NCBI GenBank assembly: GCA_023376005.1
Contig: CM042148.1
Span: 68,475,178-68,539,177 of the forward strand
Direction: 5' to 3'
From: Doryteuthis pealeii
Lineage: Eukaryota; Mollusca; Cephalopoda; Myopsida; Loliginidae
Length of the DNA stretch: 64,000 bases
Under the pieces are notes generated by a model. It was not told the origin of the DNA. It searched no databases and worked only from the letters and a program-made list of their open reading frames with translations. Below, piece after piece: positions 41,290-51,246 of the stretch (its first letter is position 1; every line of letters begins with the position of its first letter). Both the position numbers and the translations under genes were made by a program.

Positions 41290-41298
<9 letters not shown>
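40987..41298. mobile_element. hammerhead-derived palindromic element, deleted form 2
   Basis: Arms of about 115 bp (41050-41160 and 41178-41290) surround AAATGTACATACAGAGATTG. The junction with the left arm is identical to that at 40873, so both descend from one deleted progenitor. Confidence 0.8.
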
Positions 41299-41332
<34 letters not shown>

Positions 41333-41337
<5 letters not shown>

Positions 41338-41535
41338 AAGTAAATACACATGATGTGTGTTTATGATATGGCTTTATTTAGCCAACAGTTTTTGGAGAAT
41401 ATGTGCTTAATTGAAGTCGTACCTAATTTTGAAAGTTAACTAATTAATAATTAGTATGCCCACCTAATTAATTAATTATTAATTAATTAACTTTCAAAAT
41501 TAGGTACAACTTCAATTAAGCACATATTCTCCCAA
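41333..41535. mobile_element. hammerhead-derived palindromic element, deleted form 3
   Basis: The same outer sequence (GATATGGCTTTATTTAGCCA) and arms are present, but the centre has collapsed to AATTAGTATGCCCACCTAAT, so no ribozyme sequence is left. Confidence 0.75.
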
Positions 41536-41569
41536 ATATATATATATATATAATATATATACAGGATTT

Positions 41570-41660
41570 CAATTTTTAAGTGGAGTATACCTGATTTAGA
41601 CCAGTTGCCTTCTCAAGGTTAAATAGTCTTCCCTACTATTTACTTATATCTTGGGGCATT
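41570..41660 (-). repeat. SINE B fragment
   Basis: TTTTTAAGTGGAGTATACCTG, TAGACCAGTTGCCTTCTCAA and CTACTATTTACTTATA match the middle of SINE B on the minus strand. Confidence 0.6.
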
Positions 41661-41856
41661 TCCTGCCAATGCAATTTTCAGACCAGATTTGGTCTGAAGA
41701 TCACATAGGCAAGAAAATGTCAGTAAGCTGGTGTTGACTCCATGTCCACGCCACTTTTACTCAAATATAAATGCTCTATCAATGATATTGAGCACTATCC
41801 GCTTAGAAATATAGCACTCATATTATCTAAAAAAAAAATATATATATATATATATA

Positions 41857-42084
41857 CAAGGTGTGTCAAAAAAGTATCAAGATTTTTTGTACTTTTTGAC
41901 ACACCTTGTATTATGGAAAAAATAAAGTTCCATTCATTCTTCATTTCTATCTTGGTAAATACAGCTTTAAACTTGGTACGTTTTTGACACACCTTGTATT
42001 CTGAAAAAATTAATGAATGGAAGGTTTTTTTTTTTTCAGAATACAAGGTGTACAAAAAATCTCAAAACTTTTTTTGACACACCT

Positions 42085-42159
<75 letters not shown>

Positions 42160-42180
42160 AGATGTGTCAAAAAAGTATCT
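41857..42180. mobile_element. cluster of mariner-type inverted repeats (MITEs)
   Basis: The end sequence TACAAGGTGTGTCAAAAAAG or its complement occurs at about 41858, 41893, 41980, 42041 (eroded), 42075 and 42157. Pairs make a minimal 56-bp hairpin (41858-41913) and larger elements sharing CATTTCTATCTTGGTAAATA with 48360. Tc1/mariner ends often have GTGTGTCAAAAAGT. No transposase frame is present. Confidence 0.75.
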
Positions 42181-42223
42181 TTATATACATATATATATAT
42201 TTATATATATATATTTATATATA

Positions 42224-42851
42224 CTAGCAAATATATGCACCCTCCGGGTGCAAGTATTTAAGTTTTAATGTAATGAAATATCGTATTAAATTAGAAAGGC
42301 TAATGAAACTAAATAAGAATGCAGATAAAAAGATTTAAAACAGAGGGAGTATAATCGAAAAATAGAACAACTGAAACTTACTCTTCCATCACTCTCATCT
42401 TTCATTGTTATTTTTTCTAATTTAAGTATTTAGTTAAAAGAGGAAGTAAAGAATAAAATGACAGTTATTTTTTCTTGTTAATGGATTTCATTTAAGATTC
42501 ATTGAAGAGATTTTTGCTTATATTCATTAAAATAAAGCCAAACAATTAGAAACCAATAATACTAAGCATATATTTATTAAAATTACATTTTTAATATCAA
42601 TATGCAAATTAGCCTTCCCGTTCACACTGTAAACCGCTATTTTGTTGTATATATAAATACAATTGCATGTTATTAGTATGTAGATGTGGTTAACAGTATA
42701 AATAATGTTAAACAATTTTATTAATAATTGAGGTTAAAATAAGGATAAATTCATGGTGAATGTGATGTCAATAACTAAGGGAATTGTGACTTGAGTAGTG
42801 ATTTAGTTTCGGTTACAGACAGAAAAACACACAATCTCCATTATAATAAGA
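42224..42851 (-). mobile_element. complete non-autonomous Helitron, 628 bp
   Basis: On the minus strand it begins TCTTATTATAATGGAGATTG (5' TC at 42851) and ends with a 7-bp hairpin (TGCACCC/GGGTGCA, 42236-42252), 8 nt and CTAG (42227-42224). It lies between host A and T, the normal Helitron target. There is no target duplication and no terminal inverted repeat. No Rep/helicase is encoded. A second copy lies at 52338-52891. Confidence 0.8.
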
Positions 42852-43045
42852 TATATATATACAATAAAAGATATGATGAGAAAGGAAGCTAAGGGAAACA
42901 TTAGTAAGAGTCATGTCCCGACTTCAAGAAAAGTTGATGATGAGAATGATGATGATGATCATCATCAAGACTGTAACTCATTCTTTTCCTTCAACTTGAG
43001 ATACTCCCTTTTCTTTCACACTTTCTTTTTCACTTTCTTTTCCTC
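42852..43045. other. unassigned spacer
   Basis: A (GAT)n-like stretch occurs at 42937-42965, which resembles the RTE-LINE tails, but no LINE coding sequence follows. Confidence 0.4.
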
Positions 43046-43052
43046 TTTTTAT

Positions 43053-43087
<35 letters not shown>

Positions 43088-43454
43088 ACCATTTTGTGTC
43101 TGTCTCCCTCTGTCTATTCGTTTTTCTGACTTTCTCTCTCTCTCTCAAAATCTCCTTTACCACTCATTCTCTCAGTCTTGTCGTTACTCTTAGACACTTT
43201 CAAATAGAATGTGGAAATTTTGCTGTTATTGACAACGTTTTTATAACGCAAACAACATGAGAGATATATTTATATCTTCTTTCTCTCTCTCTCTCTCCCC
43301 TCTCTTGTCTCTCCTCTCTCTCCCCCATTATGTGTCTCTACCTCCCTCTGTCTATTTGTCTTTCTGACTCTCTTTCTCAGAATCTCCTCCTTTGCTCTCT
43401 CTCTCTCTCTCTCTCAAACTGTCCCATTTTGTGTCTGTCTCCCTCCCTCTATTC

Positions 43455-43500
<46 letters not shown>

Positions 43501-43963
43501 TCCTCCTTTGCCACTCAATCTCTCTCAATCTTGTCTTAGACACTTTCAAATAGAATGTGGCGATTTTGCTGTTATTGACAACGTTTTTATAACACAAACA
43601 ACAGGAGAGATATATTTTTATCTTCTTTCTCTCTCTCTCTCTCTCTCTCTCCTTTCTCTCTCTCTCTCTCTCTCTCCCCTTTCTCTCTCTCTCTCTCTCC
43701 CCCATTATGTGTCTCTACCTCCCTCTGTCTATTTGTCTTTCTGACTCTCTTTCTCAGAATCTCCTTCTTTGCCCCCCTCTCTCTCTCTCTCTCCTCTCTC
43801 TCTCACACACTCTCCCATTTTGTGTCTGTCTCTCTCCCTCTATTCGTCTTTCTGACTCTCACTCTGTCTTAAAATCTCCTCCTTTGCCACTCATTCTCCC
43901 TCCCTCTCTCTCTCTCTCTCTCACTCTCCATTTTGTGTCTGTCTCCCTCCCTCTATTTGTCTT

Positions 43964-44005
<42 letters not shown>

Positions 44006-44054
44006 TCTCCTCCTTTGTCACTCATTCTCTCTCTCTCTCTCTCTTTCTCTCTCT

Positions 44055-44097
<43 letters not shown>

Positions 44098-44161
44098 ATT
44101 TTGTGTCTGTCTCCCTCCCTCTATTCATCTTTCTGACTCTCTCTCTCCCTCTATTCGCCTT

Positions 44162-44193
<32 letters not shown>

Positions 44194-44628
44194 AAAATCT
44201 CCTCCTTTGTCACTCATTCTCTCTCAATCTTGTCTTTACTCTTAGACACTTTCAAATAGAATGTGGCGATTTTGCTGTTATTGACAAAGTTTTTACAACA
44301 CAAACAACATGAGAGATATATTTAAAAATGTCAATATAGATGACATTTTGTCTGTCCTGTAAGAAATAAAATTATACCAAAAAGTATAACAATAAACTTG
44401 AACTTTACCTTATAAACTTATCCCTCAAAGCGATTCCCATTTTATTTAGCAACAAACAACTGCAGACAACTCAGAATCATGAAACATGCTTGGAAAAAAA
44501 CATAAAATCTGTCCATCCATCACAATTTACTGCTTGTCATAAAATAACCCTGAACAGGTTGATGTGCTGTTAAAATTAATCAATCTTTTGATCTTCTACT
44601 CTCTAATTCTTTTCTCTCTCTCTCCCCC

Positions 44629-44667
<39 letters not shown>

Positions 44668-44769
44668 GTCTGCCTGTCTCATTTTTTCTCTCAAAATATC
44701 TTCCTTTGCTACTCTCAATCTTGTCTTTTTGTTTACTCTCTCTCTCTTTCTTTCTATCTCTCTCCCCCA

Positions 44770-44804
<35 letters not shown>

Positions 44805-44851
44805 TTCTCTCAAATATCTTCCTTTGCTACTCTCAATCTTGTCTTTTTGTT

Positions 44852-44927
<76 letters not shown>

Positions 44928-44971
44928 ATATCTTCCTTTGCTACTCTCAATCTTGTCTTTTTGTCTACCCG

Positions 44972-45014
<43 letters not shown>

Positions 45015-45240
45015 GTGGTGTGTGTGTGTGTGTGTGTGTCTGTTTCTCTCTTGGAAAATATCTTCCTTGGCTTCTCTCAATCTTATCTTCCTTTTCAATC
45101 TTGTCTGTCTGTCCATCTGTCTGTCTGTCTATTTCTTAGAATGTGTTCCTTTACCTCTCCTCTATCTTCTATTTGTTTCAACTCTCTCTCTCTCTCTCTC
45201 TCTTTCTCTCTTTCTCTCTCTCTCTCTCTCAAAATATCTT
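43046..45240. repeat. (CT)n-rich region with a triplicated ~85-bp segment
   Basis: CT tracts alternate with words such as AAAATCTCCTCCTTTG, CCATTTTGTGTCTGTCTCCC and ATATCTTCCTTTGCTACTCT. The non-pyrimidine segment TTAGACACTTTCAAATAGAA...GACAACGTTTTTATAAC occurs at 43191-43275, 43536-43622 and 44241-44325. Higher-order units of about 350-700 bp thus include CT runs plus this segment. Overlapping Ser/Leu frames up to 202 codons are artefacts of pyrimidine runs. Confidence 0.9.
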
Positions 45241-45529
45241 TCTTTTTCCCCCTTTCAATCTTGTCTTTTTTCTCTTGTCAGTTTCAAATATGGTTCTGAC
45301 TTTTGTTTAGTCCTGTATCACAAAAAAACAAAAAAAAGTGAAATAGATGAAATACAATTTCTCTATTCAATTCAATTTACTTTGATCATGCTTGCTCTAA
45401 GACAATCCTCATCTTGCTGTTGTTACTCTTGATAAGTTATCACACAATCAATAGTTATATATAAATATACATATATATATATGTATATATATATATTTAT
45501 ATATAACTATAACTATATACTATAATATG

Positions 45530-45561
<32 letters not shown>

Positions 45562-45569
45562 ACTATAAC

Positions 45570-45604
<35 letters not shown>

Positions 45605-45767
45605 GAAATAATATTAGAGAATATTGCACACAATATATGAGCATGTATATGTATATTTGTACATGAAAGCATTCATATAGAGAATAATTTTCAAACATTC
45701 TTCAATATTTGCCATCTTTAAAGTCTATATACATTCATATATAATCAATTGTAATATTATGGATTTG
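45241..45767. repeat. spacer and (TA)n tracts
   Basis: 45460-45604 is TA with the words TTATATATAACTATAACTAT repeated twice. A TTGCACACAATATATGAGCATGTATATG segment at 45623 recurs inverted at 46035-46060, across about 400 bp. Confidence 0.8.
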
Positions 45768-45813
45768 GACTCATAACTTAAAGTTTCATGGTTATGCAAT
45801 CATCAGATGGGTC
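45768..45813 (-). ncRNA. hammerhead-like motif, relative of 28892-28935
   Basis: On the minus strand: GACCCAT (stem I, one mismatch), CTGATGA (45806-45800), a TTGCATAACCAT stem II region that pairs poorly, GAAA (45787-45784), stem III CTTTAAG and ATGAGTC. The wording is close to the 28.9-kb motif, and TCAACCATTTGA precedes it as TCAACCATTGAA does there. Confidence 0.45.
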
Positions 45814-46100
45814 AAATGGTTGAGATCTTAAAAAACAGTAGTCAAATGGTTGAGATTAAAAAAAAAAATTCATATATATATATATATATGCAAACGTATA
45901 TATAAGCTTAAAAATGGACAAACATTGCAAAATACTGTATGTATGTAATAATATATTTTTCCCCGTTTATCCTTACCACACACACATATATATAAAATAT
46001 ATATATATATAATGTTTTCATGTACAAATATACATATACATGCTCATATATTATGTGCAATATTCTTTAATATTATTTCATATATATATATTTTTTTTTG

Positions 46101-46136
<36 letters not shown>

Positions 46137-46155
46137 GTGTGTATATATGTGTGTA
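45814..46155. repeat. TA-rich spacer
   Basis: TA tracts lie at 45873-45889, 45987-46011 and 46079-46135. GTCAAATGGTTGAGAT is duplicated at 45811-45826 and 45841-45856. Confidence 0.75.
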
Positions 46156-46398
46156 ATAGGATTAGCTAAGTCAGTAGCGCGTTTGGCTAGAAACCACAAG
46201 GTTCCTAGTTCGATACCGGCCCTTGCCAACTCACCGTATGAGTAGCACAGGGATCTGTGCAGAAAAGTAAGGAGCTGATGGTAAGCGTAGTGCTCCACCT
46301 CATACGCAAAAACAATCTCCTTGGTCTAGCGCTAGTGAAAAAGGGATACACTTCGTTGATTGGCTGATACTGACTTTTAGCTATCCTGATGACTTTTA
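46156..46398 (+). mobile_element. SINE A
   Basis: The head GATTAGCTAAGTCAGTAGCG has a weakened A-box, box B AGTTCGATACCGG is intact, and the body ends ACTTTTAGCTATCCTGATGAC. Confidence 0.85.
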
Positions 46399-46531
46399 TG
46401 TGTGCAATTGTGTGTGATTGTGAGTATGTATGTATCATTCTCTATGAATATACTTATGTGTATGTTCCTATTTCTGTGTGTGTGCATAAGTGTGTGCGTG
46501 TATGTATGTATATTGCATGTATATGTAATTC

Positions 46532-46576
<45 letters not shown>

Positions 46577-47106
46577 TTGAGTGTGCCTGTGTAATTGTTA
46601 GTGTGTGAGTGTGATTCTTTCTGTATATGCTTATGCGTGTATGCCTATTTCCACATGCATGGGATTGCATGTGTATGTGACGGCATGTGTGTGTATATGT
46701 GACTTTCTGTGTATGCATGTGTGTATGTGTGATTGTGTGCTTCTGTGTGTGATTATGAATGTGTGTGTGTGTATCATTTTGTATGTATATGCTTATGTGT
46801 GTACTCTTATGTGCGTGTGTGTTCCTGTATGTGTGTGTGTGTGAGTGTGTGTATTACTGCATGTGTGTAATTGTGTGTGCGCAGTTTTATATTTCTTTGT
46901 GTGAGTGTGTGTGTGTGTTTGTAATTCTGTATGTATATGCTTATGTGTTGTACCTATTTTGATGATTGTGTGTATGTGTGTGTGTGTATGTGTGTGTGTG
47001 TGTGTTATATGTCTGTGTTATATGTCCATGGTTGTATGTGTTTCCATGAATGCATGTGTGTATGATCGTCTATATATGTATATATGCATATATATGTGTG
47101 TACATT

Positions 47107-47137
<31 letters not shown>

Positions 47138-47190
47138 AGGTGTGGGGGTTGGAGATGTGTGTAGGTGTGGGGGAGTGGTTATGTATATTA
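46399..47190. repeat. (TG)n-rich region
   Basis: TGTGTGTG runs are mixed with TGTATG, ATGCATG and TGATTGTG words. Cys/Val-rich plus frames and Thr/His-rich minus frames are artefacts. Confidence 0.9.
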
Positions 47191-47619
47191 AATAATCTGA
47201 CAGGTAGGACAGCAGGAAATAGGACACTTGCAACAGATTCAGAAATAATGTATATATGAAAACGCGTCCTTTTTCCTCCCCAACTATGTTTTCTATTGAT
47301 CCGAATATTGTTTTTTTTTTCCTCTGCACATTGTAAGATCCAGTCATCAATATGGATTACTAATTTCATCAACCTAAACAAAGGTCAGTTAAAAAAAAAC
47401 AAAAAACAAATTACACCACAAAGACGGAACGGAATGAGAGAAATAACATTACAAGAAAAATCTGGGATCGTCCAAGCGGAATCGGAGAGTTCCAAAAATT
47501 GACAAAGCTGAGCTTTTATTTTATCTGTTAAAAAAAACAAAAAAACTTTAGGTGCAATCAGGGCTCTCTGTTCTTCTTAACGGGTCAGGTTTCATCTCTT
47601 CGTTTGATCCATGGATTAG
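47191..47619. other. stretch related to 51.1 and 51.8 kb
   Basis: GGAGAGTTCCAAAAATTGAC and AGCTTTTATTTTATCTGT (47482-47530) match 51110-51160, and GTTCTTCTTAACGGGTCAGG, TTTCATCTCTTCG (47571-47603) resemble 51829-51880. At 51.2 kb the related stretch is split by a solo LTR. It is an unnamed repeat. Confidence 0.5.
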
Positions 47620-47765
47620 ACTCTAACATGTACAACCACTCCGGGTCAGAATGTAACTGGGAGTAATGGTAATGAAGGGGTACTCCACTCTCCCTAGATC
47701 TCAAGACCTGGAACCTTGTCATCAGATACAGTTAAGTGTTATGCTTAGGACACCCCTTTTTGCCA
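47620..47765 (+). repeat. family X upstream segment
   Basis: ACATGTACAACCACTCCGGG, AACTGGGAGTAATGGTAATG and AAGACCTGGAACCTTGTCAT match 14785-14935. Partial GGCAT-type motifs follow at 47782-47828 and 47923-47950. Confidence 0.7.
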
Positions 47766-47996
47766 TACAGAATCTTTCTCACAATGCCAAAGCCCTTCTT
47801 GTAGAAGAACAGTAGTGGTACTATTTAAAAGCCAGTACACAACGTAGACTCCCTCCCCCCCCCCGAGATTACAGTGGCCTGAATGTTGTGTTTATACATA
47901 AAGATGATTGATTGAGTGATTTCAATGGCATGTCAACCCATCCAGGGCTAAAAAATGTTGGTAACGATGTTTAACATGACAAATTTCCTATGTTTC

Positions 47997-47999
<3 letters not shown>

Positions 48000-48032
<33 letters not shown>
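48000..48032. repeat. (TA)n tract
   Basis: Directly abuts the palindromic element at 48033. Confidence 0.95.
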
Positions 48033-48036
<4 letters not shown>

Positions 48037-48260
48037 AGAGAATATGGGCTTAATTGAAGTCGTACCTAATTTTGAAAGTTAATTAATGATTAATTTATTA
48101 GGCGGGCATACCTATTTAAATGTAAGGCTAATTAATTAATTATTAATTAATTAACTTTCAAAATTAGGTACTACTTCAATTAAGCACATATTCTCCCAAA
48201 AATTGTCGGCTAAAAAAAAAGCCATATCAAAACACATCGCTTGTGTATTTACTTCTCATA
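48033..48260. mobile_element. hammerhead-derived palindromic element, deleted form 4
   Basis: The left arm TTGAGAGAATATGGGCTTAA and right arm CTTCAATTAAGCACATATTC surround a short centre (ATGTAAGGCTAATTAATTAA). The outer AAATTGTCGGCTAAAAAAAA and GTATTTACTTCTCATATA match 26148-26208. The ribozyme core is gone. Confidence 0.75.
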
Positions 48261-48280
48261 TATATATATATATATACACA

Positions 48281-48421
48281 CAAGGTGTGTCAAAAAAGTA
48301 CCAAGATTTTTTATACTTTTTGACACACCTTCTGAAAAAATTAACTTTAAATTTATTGTTCATTCCTATCTTGGTAAATACAGCTTCAATATCGATACTT
48401 TTTGACACACCTTATATATTT
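48281..48421. mobile_element. mariner-type MITE
   Basis: CAAGGTGTGTCAAAAAAGTA (48282) and complements at 48318-48338 and 48396-48416 give the same end sequence as the 41.9-kb cluster, with the shared internal CATTCCTATCTTGGTAAATA. Confidence 0.75.
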
Positions 48422-48724
48422 CAAGGGATGAAAAGGAAGAATAAAGAATGAATGATACTTAAAACTACATTTCTGTGAATTATTAGATAAGAAACTTAAA
48501 TTTGCGATTGAAAATTGAAAAAGTCTTCATTAGTTATAAAAGAGTTGGTTATTTCCTATAACTCCAACCTAAAAAAAGGGAACCACTCTGAATAAATTTT
48601 ATCTTGACAAAAAATTGCGTGTTGATCCGTTCGATATTTTGCAAGATTTTGCCATTAAGAAAATGTCCCAATGATCCAAATTTGTTAAGTTCAGTGAGTA
48701 GGAATTCAGAAATAGATTCTTCTA
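48422..48724. other. unassigned stretch
   Basis: A 78-codon plus frame (48604-48840) runs into SINE A and is not supported. No other signal. Confidence 0.45.
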
Positions 48725-48964
48725 GCCAAGGGTTTCTCAGTCGGGAGAGGACTTGCCCAGAAATCGCAAGGTTCCTGGTTCGATACTGGCCCTTGCAAAC
48801 TCAGCGTATGAGTAGCAAAGGGATCTGTGTTGTAAAGTGAAGAGCCCATGGTAGGTGTGGCGCTCCACCTCAGATGCCAAAACAATATCCTTGGACTAGC
48901 GCTAGTGAAAAGGGGATAGACTCTCTCACTGTATGGCTGATACTGACATTAGACCGCCCCATCA
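48725..48964 (+). mobile_element. SINE A, diverged head
   Basis: The A-box region is eroded (GGTTTCTCAGTCGGGAGAGG). Box B GGTTCGATACTGG and the body are preserved to GACATTAGACCGCCCCATC. Confidence 0.8.
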
Positions 48965-49264
48965 CCGGCTTATTATCATTGAACAACAGTGTTATATATT
49001 GATAAACGGTTGTTTTTTTTATACAGTTAGTGTAGTTAGATTTTGAATTAAAATTTGTTGAAATTCAAAATCGGAGGTGGTTAAATGATTGACACTCAGT
49101 AACATCAAGTTGGCCCCTTGGCTTCCACCACTGGGAAATGTGAGAATGGAAGTTAAATTTAGCCTAAGTTAGTCAGCAGTTTTAGTAGAAGACACAATGA
49201 TGTAGACATTGTCTTCTAGTTTACTCAGCCTGTGGTCGAGAAGTCTGGTTGAAAATAAAAAGAT

Positions 49265-49560
49265 GTGATCACTCAAAATATAAGCCTTATGTTGTCTTTG
49301 TGAAATAATAGCAAACCAGCTTCTACAGAACCAGAGTCATCAATAGAAGAACAAAAGTCAGACCAGCATCTTTAGAAATGTCCCAGCTAAGCAAGAAACA
49401 GACCAAGTTACCAGCCAGTCGCTCAAGCAAGTAAGTAAGAGATAAAGACTTTAAAAATGTGGGAGCATGATACGAAGGCCTCCCCCACCTTTTGCGTCGT
49501 CTCATAAGGAAAACTGGACTCAAATCATCTGAAACGGGTTTAGCTGAGCGGCAGTGGATA
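49265..49560 (+). repeat. segmental duplication, copy 1
   Basis: AGCAAACCAGCTTCTACAGA, CCAGAGTCATCAATAGAAGA, AATGTCCCAGCTAAGCAAG, CAGCCAGTCGCTCAAGCAAG and AAAACTGGACTCAAATCATC recur at 49752-50910 and partly at 50911-51020. This copy has no LTR insertion. A tRNA-SINE-like head (TGGCGTAGTGGCTAACG, 49636-49652) follows. Confidence 0.8.
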
Positions 49561-49888
49561 ACAAAAACACAAGAGTTCTGTTGGCCCCAAGGCAATCATG
49601 TATCAGCACTAAGCTTTGTGTTGGAGTGCCCATGGCGTAGTGGCTAACGTATCCAACTGTGGCACTATGAAAAAAAATAAACATTAAGATATTACTATAT
49701 ATAGTTCATTAAATTCTATTCATTATGTTTTTATAAAATACAGTGCAATTTATGTCGTCTTTGTGAATAATGGCAAACAAGCTTCAAGAACCAGAGTCAT
49801 CAACAGAAGAACAAAAGTCAGACCAGCATCTTTAGAAATGTCCCAGCTAAGTAAGAGACAGACTAAGTTACCAGCCAGTCACTCAAGC

Positions 49889-50372
49889 TGTTACATAATT
49901 ATTAGATTCCTAATACTTATGTACAGTAGTGTAGAAACCAAAATGGCTGTTATAAGTGCAGCCGGCGGCCTTGAAGGATTGAATGACAAGGCTTGACCTC
50001 AGTGCTGGTCCTTCTTCTGGTGGATACCGTGAGAATCGGTGGAGAAGACCCTCTTCCGGTTTAGATTTGAGAGAGTTTTGAGTTAGTATCGGCCAAACCA
50101 CGACGGTGTTAAGTCACGTTATGCGCACTGCCTTACTCAATCTGCGCAGGTAGTCTGGTGGGGATTTCGAAATAAAATATGATCTAAGTAAATCGAAGTC
50201 TTGTGTTATTATTTAAAAACTACCAATGACACAGGGCTTCTGATAAAGAGAAATCCCCAATGGAAGACCAGACATGAAGTCCCTGAGACAAAGTCCAGAT
50301 GCTAGAAGAAGAACGTAAGATACCAAAGATGAGCAGAAGAATAATAGAAGTAAAGAAAGAGAGTATACAACA
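49889..50372 (+). mobile_element. solo LTR A, 484 bp, TSD AAGC
   Basis: It begins TGTTACATAATTATTAGATTC-type sequence and ends GAGTATACAACA. AAGC at 49885-49888 and 50373-50376 is the target duplication. It is collinear with 12446-12914 and slightly longer. No internal region. Confidence 0.92.
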
Positions 50373-50379
50373 AAGCAAG

Positions 50380-50823
50380 TGTGGCGTTACTTTCGTATTT
50401 TGCCTGGAGAGTTGTCTGCCCGTTTAGTTTGCTGGTTCCTGCTAGGGGCCGTTTATATTTAAGCAGCTGGTTTGAACGTCTCTTCCTCTTTTCCGGTTGC
50501 TCGACTTACAAGACACATGGGTTAGACACAGTCTATCCCTTCTCGTTGGGGCTTCAACCCCCTTATATTACTGTAAGTGATTCATACAGCATGGACTATT
50601 CCTAGTCTCATGTCTGTTGCTTTTATGTTTTTCCATTCATGAATGTGTCTTTAGCTCTACCCTTGTATATGTATTTATATTACTTTTGTATGTATGTTTA
50701 TGTACTCCTCTATGTATGTGTTATGTACCCTGTTTATCCATGTGCTGTATACCTATTAAATGTGATGTCTATCAACCCTTGTCGGAGTTTTATCTTCAAG
50801 TATATATCACTTTAATCCTTACA
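50380..50823 (+). mobile_element. solo LTR B, 444 bp, TSD CAAG
   Basis: It begins TGTGGCGTTACTTTCG and ends AATCCTTACA. CAAG at 50376-50379 and 50824-50827 is the target duplication, and the first C of the left copy belongs to the AAGC copy made by LTR A. It matches 55907-56327 along its length (GAGTTGTCTGCCCG, CATGGACTATTCCTAGTCTC, TCATGTCTGT). Confidence 0.9.
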
Positions 50824-50910
50824 CAAGTAAGTAAGAGATAAAGACTTAAAAATACGAAGGCCTTCCCCACCTTTCGCTTCGTCTCATAAAGAAAACTGGA
50901 CTCAAATCAT

Positions 50911-51020
50911 CAGACCAGCATCTTTAGAAATGTCCCAGCTATGCAAGAAACAGACTAAGGTAACAGCCAGCGACTCAACCACTCAAACAAGTAAGAGATA
51001 AAGATATTCAAAATTAGGAA
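50911..51020 (+). repeat. segmental duplication, copy 3 (partial)
   Basis: AGACCAGCATCTTTAGAAAT, CAGACTAAGGTAACAGCCAG and CAAGTAAGAGATAAAGATAT match copies 1 and 2, without LTR insertions. Confidence 0.75.
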
Positions 51021-51246
51021 GCATCCTCATAACTCTCTTAAGAACTCTCTCTATTTCCATATATATATATATATATATATATAGTCAGATTGGATGGCTA
51101 TACAACAGAGGAGAGTTCCAAGGATTGACAAAGCCCAGCTTTTATCTAATCCATAAAATAAAGAAGAAAATCATTTGCAAATATCTAGCACAAAGGAAGC
51201 CAAGAGATGCTGGTCATAATGTTGTCTTGCTGAATCTCTATTCTAA

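Larger units (their letters stand above)
49752..50910 (+). repeat. segmental duplication, copy 2, carrying two solo LTRs
   Basis: It is collinear with copy 1 up to CACTCAAGC (49888) and from CAAGTAAGTAAGAGATAAAG (50824) on. Between these points lie solo LTR A and solo LTR B. Removal of both and of the duplicated target bases restores the copy 1 sequence CTCAAGCAAGTAAGTAAGAG. Confidence 0.85.

Noticed and set aside
44564..45432. Overlapping ~200-codon Ser/Leu frames
   Set aside because: They translate (CT)n runs in three frames at once and show no coding signal.
46377..46962. Cys/Val-rich and Thr/His-rich frames
   Set aside because: They are translations of (TG)n/(CA)n repeats; a cysteine-rich peptide gene is not supported since there is no signal peptide or spacing pattern.
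48604..48840. 78-codon open frame
   Set aside because: Its second half is SINE A sequence and the first half has no recognised motif.
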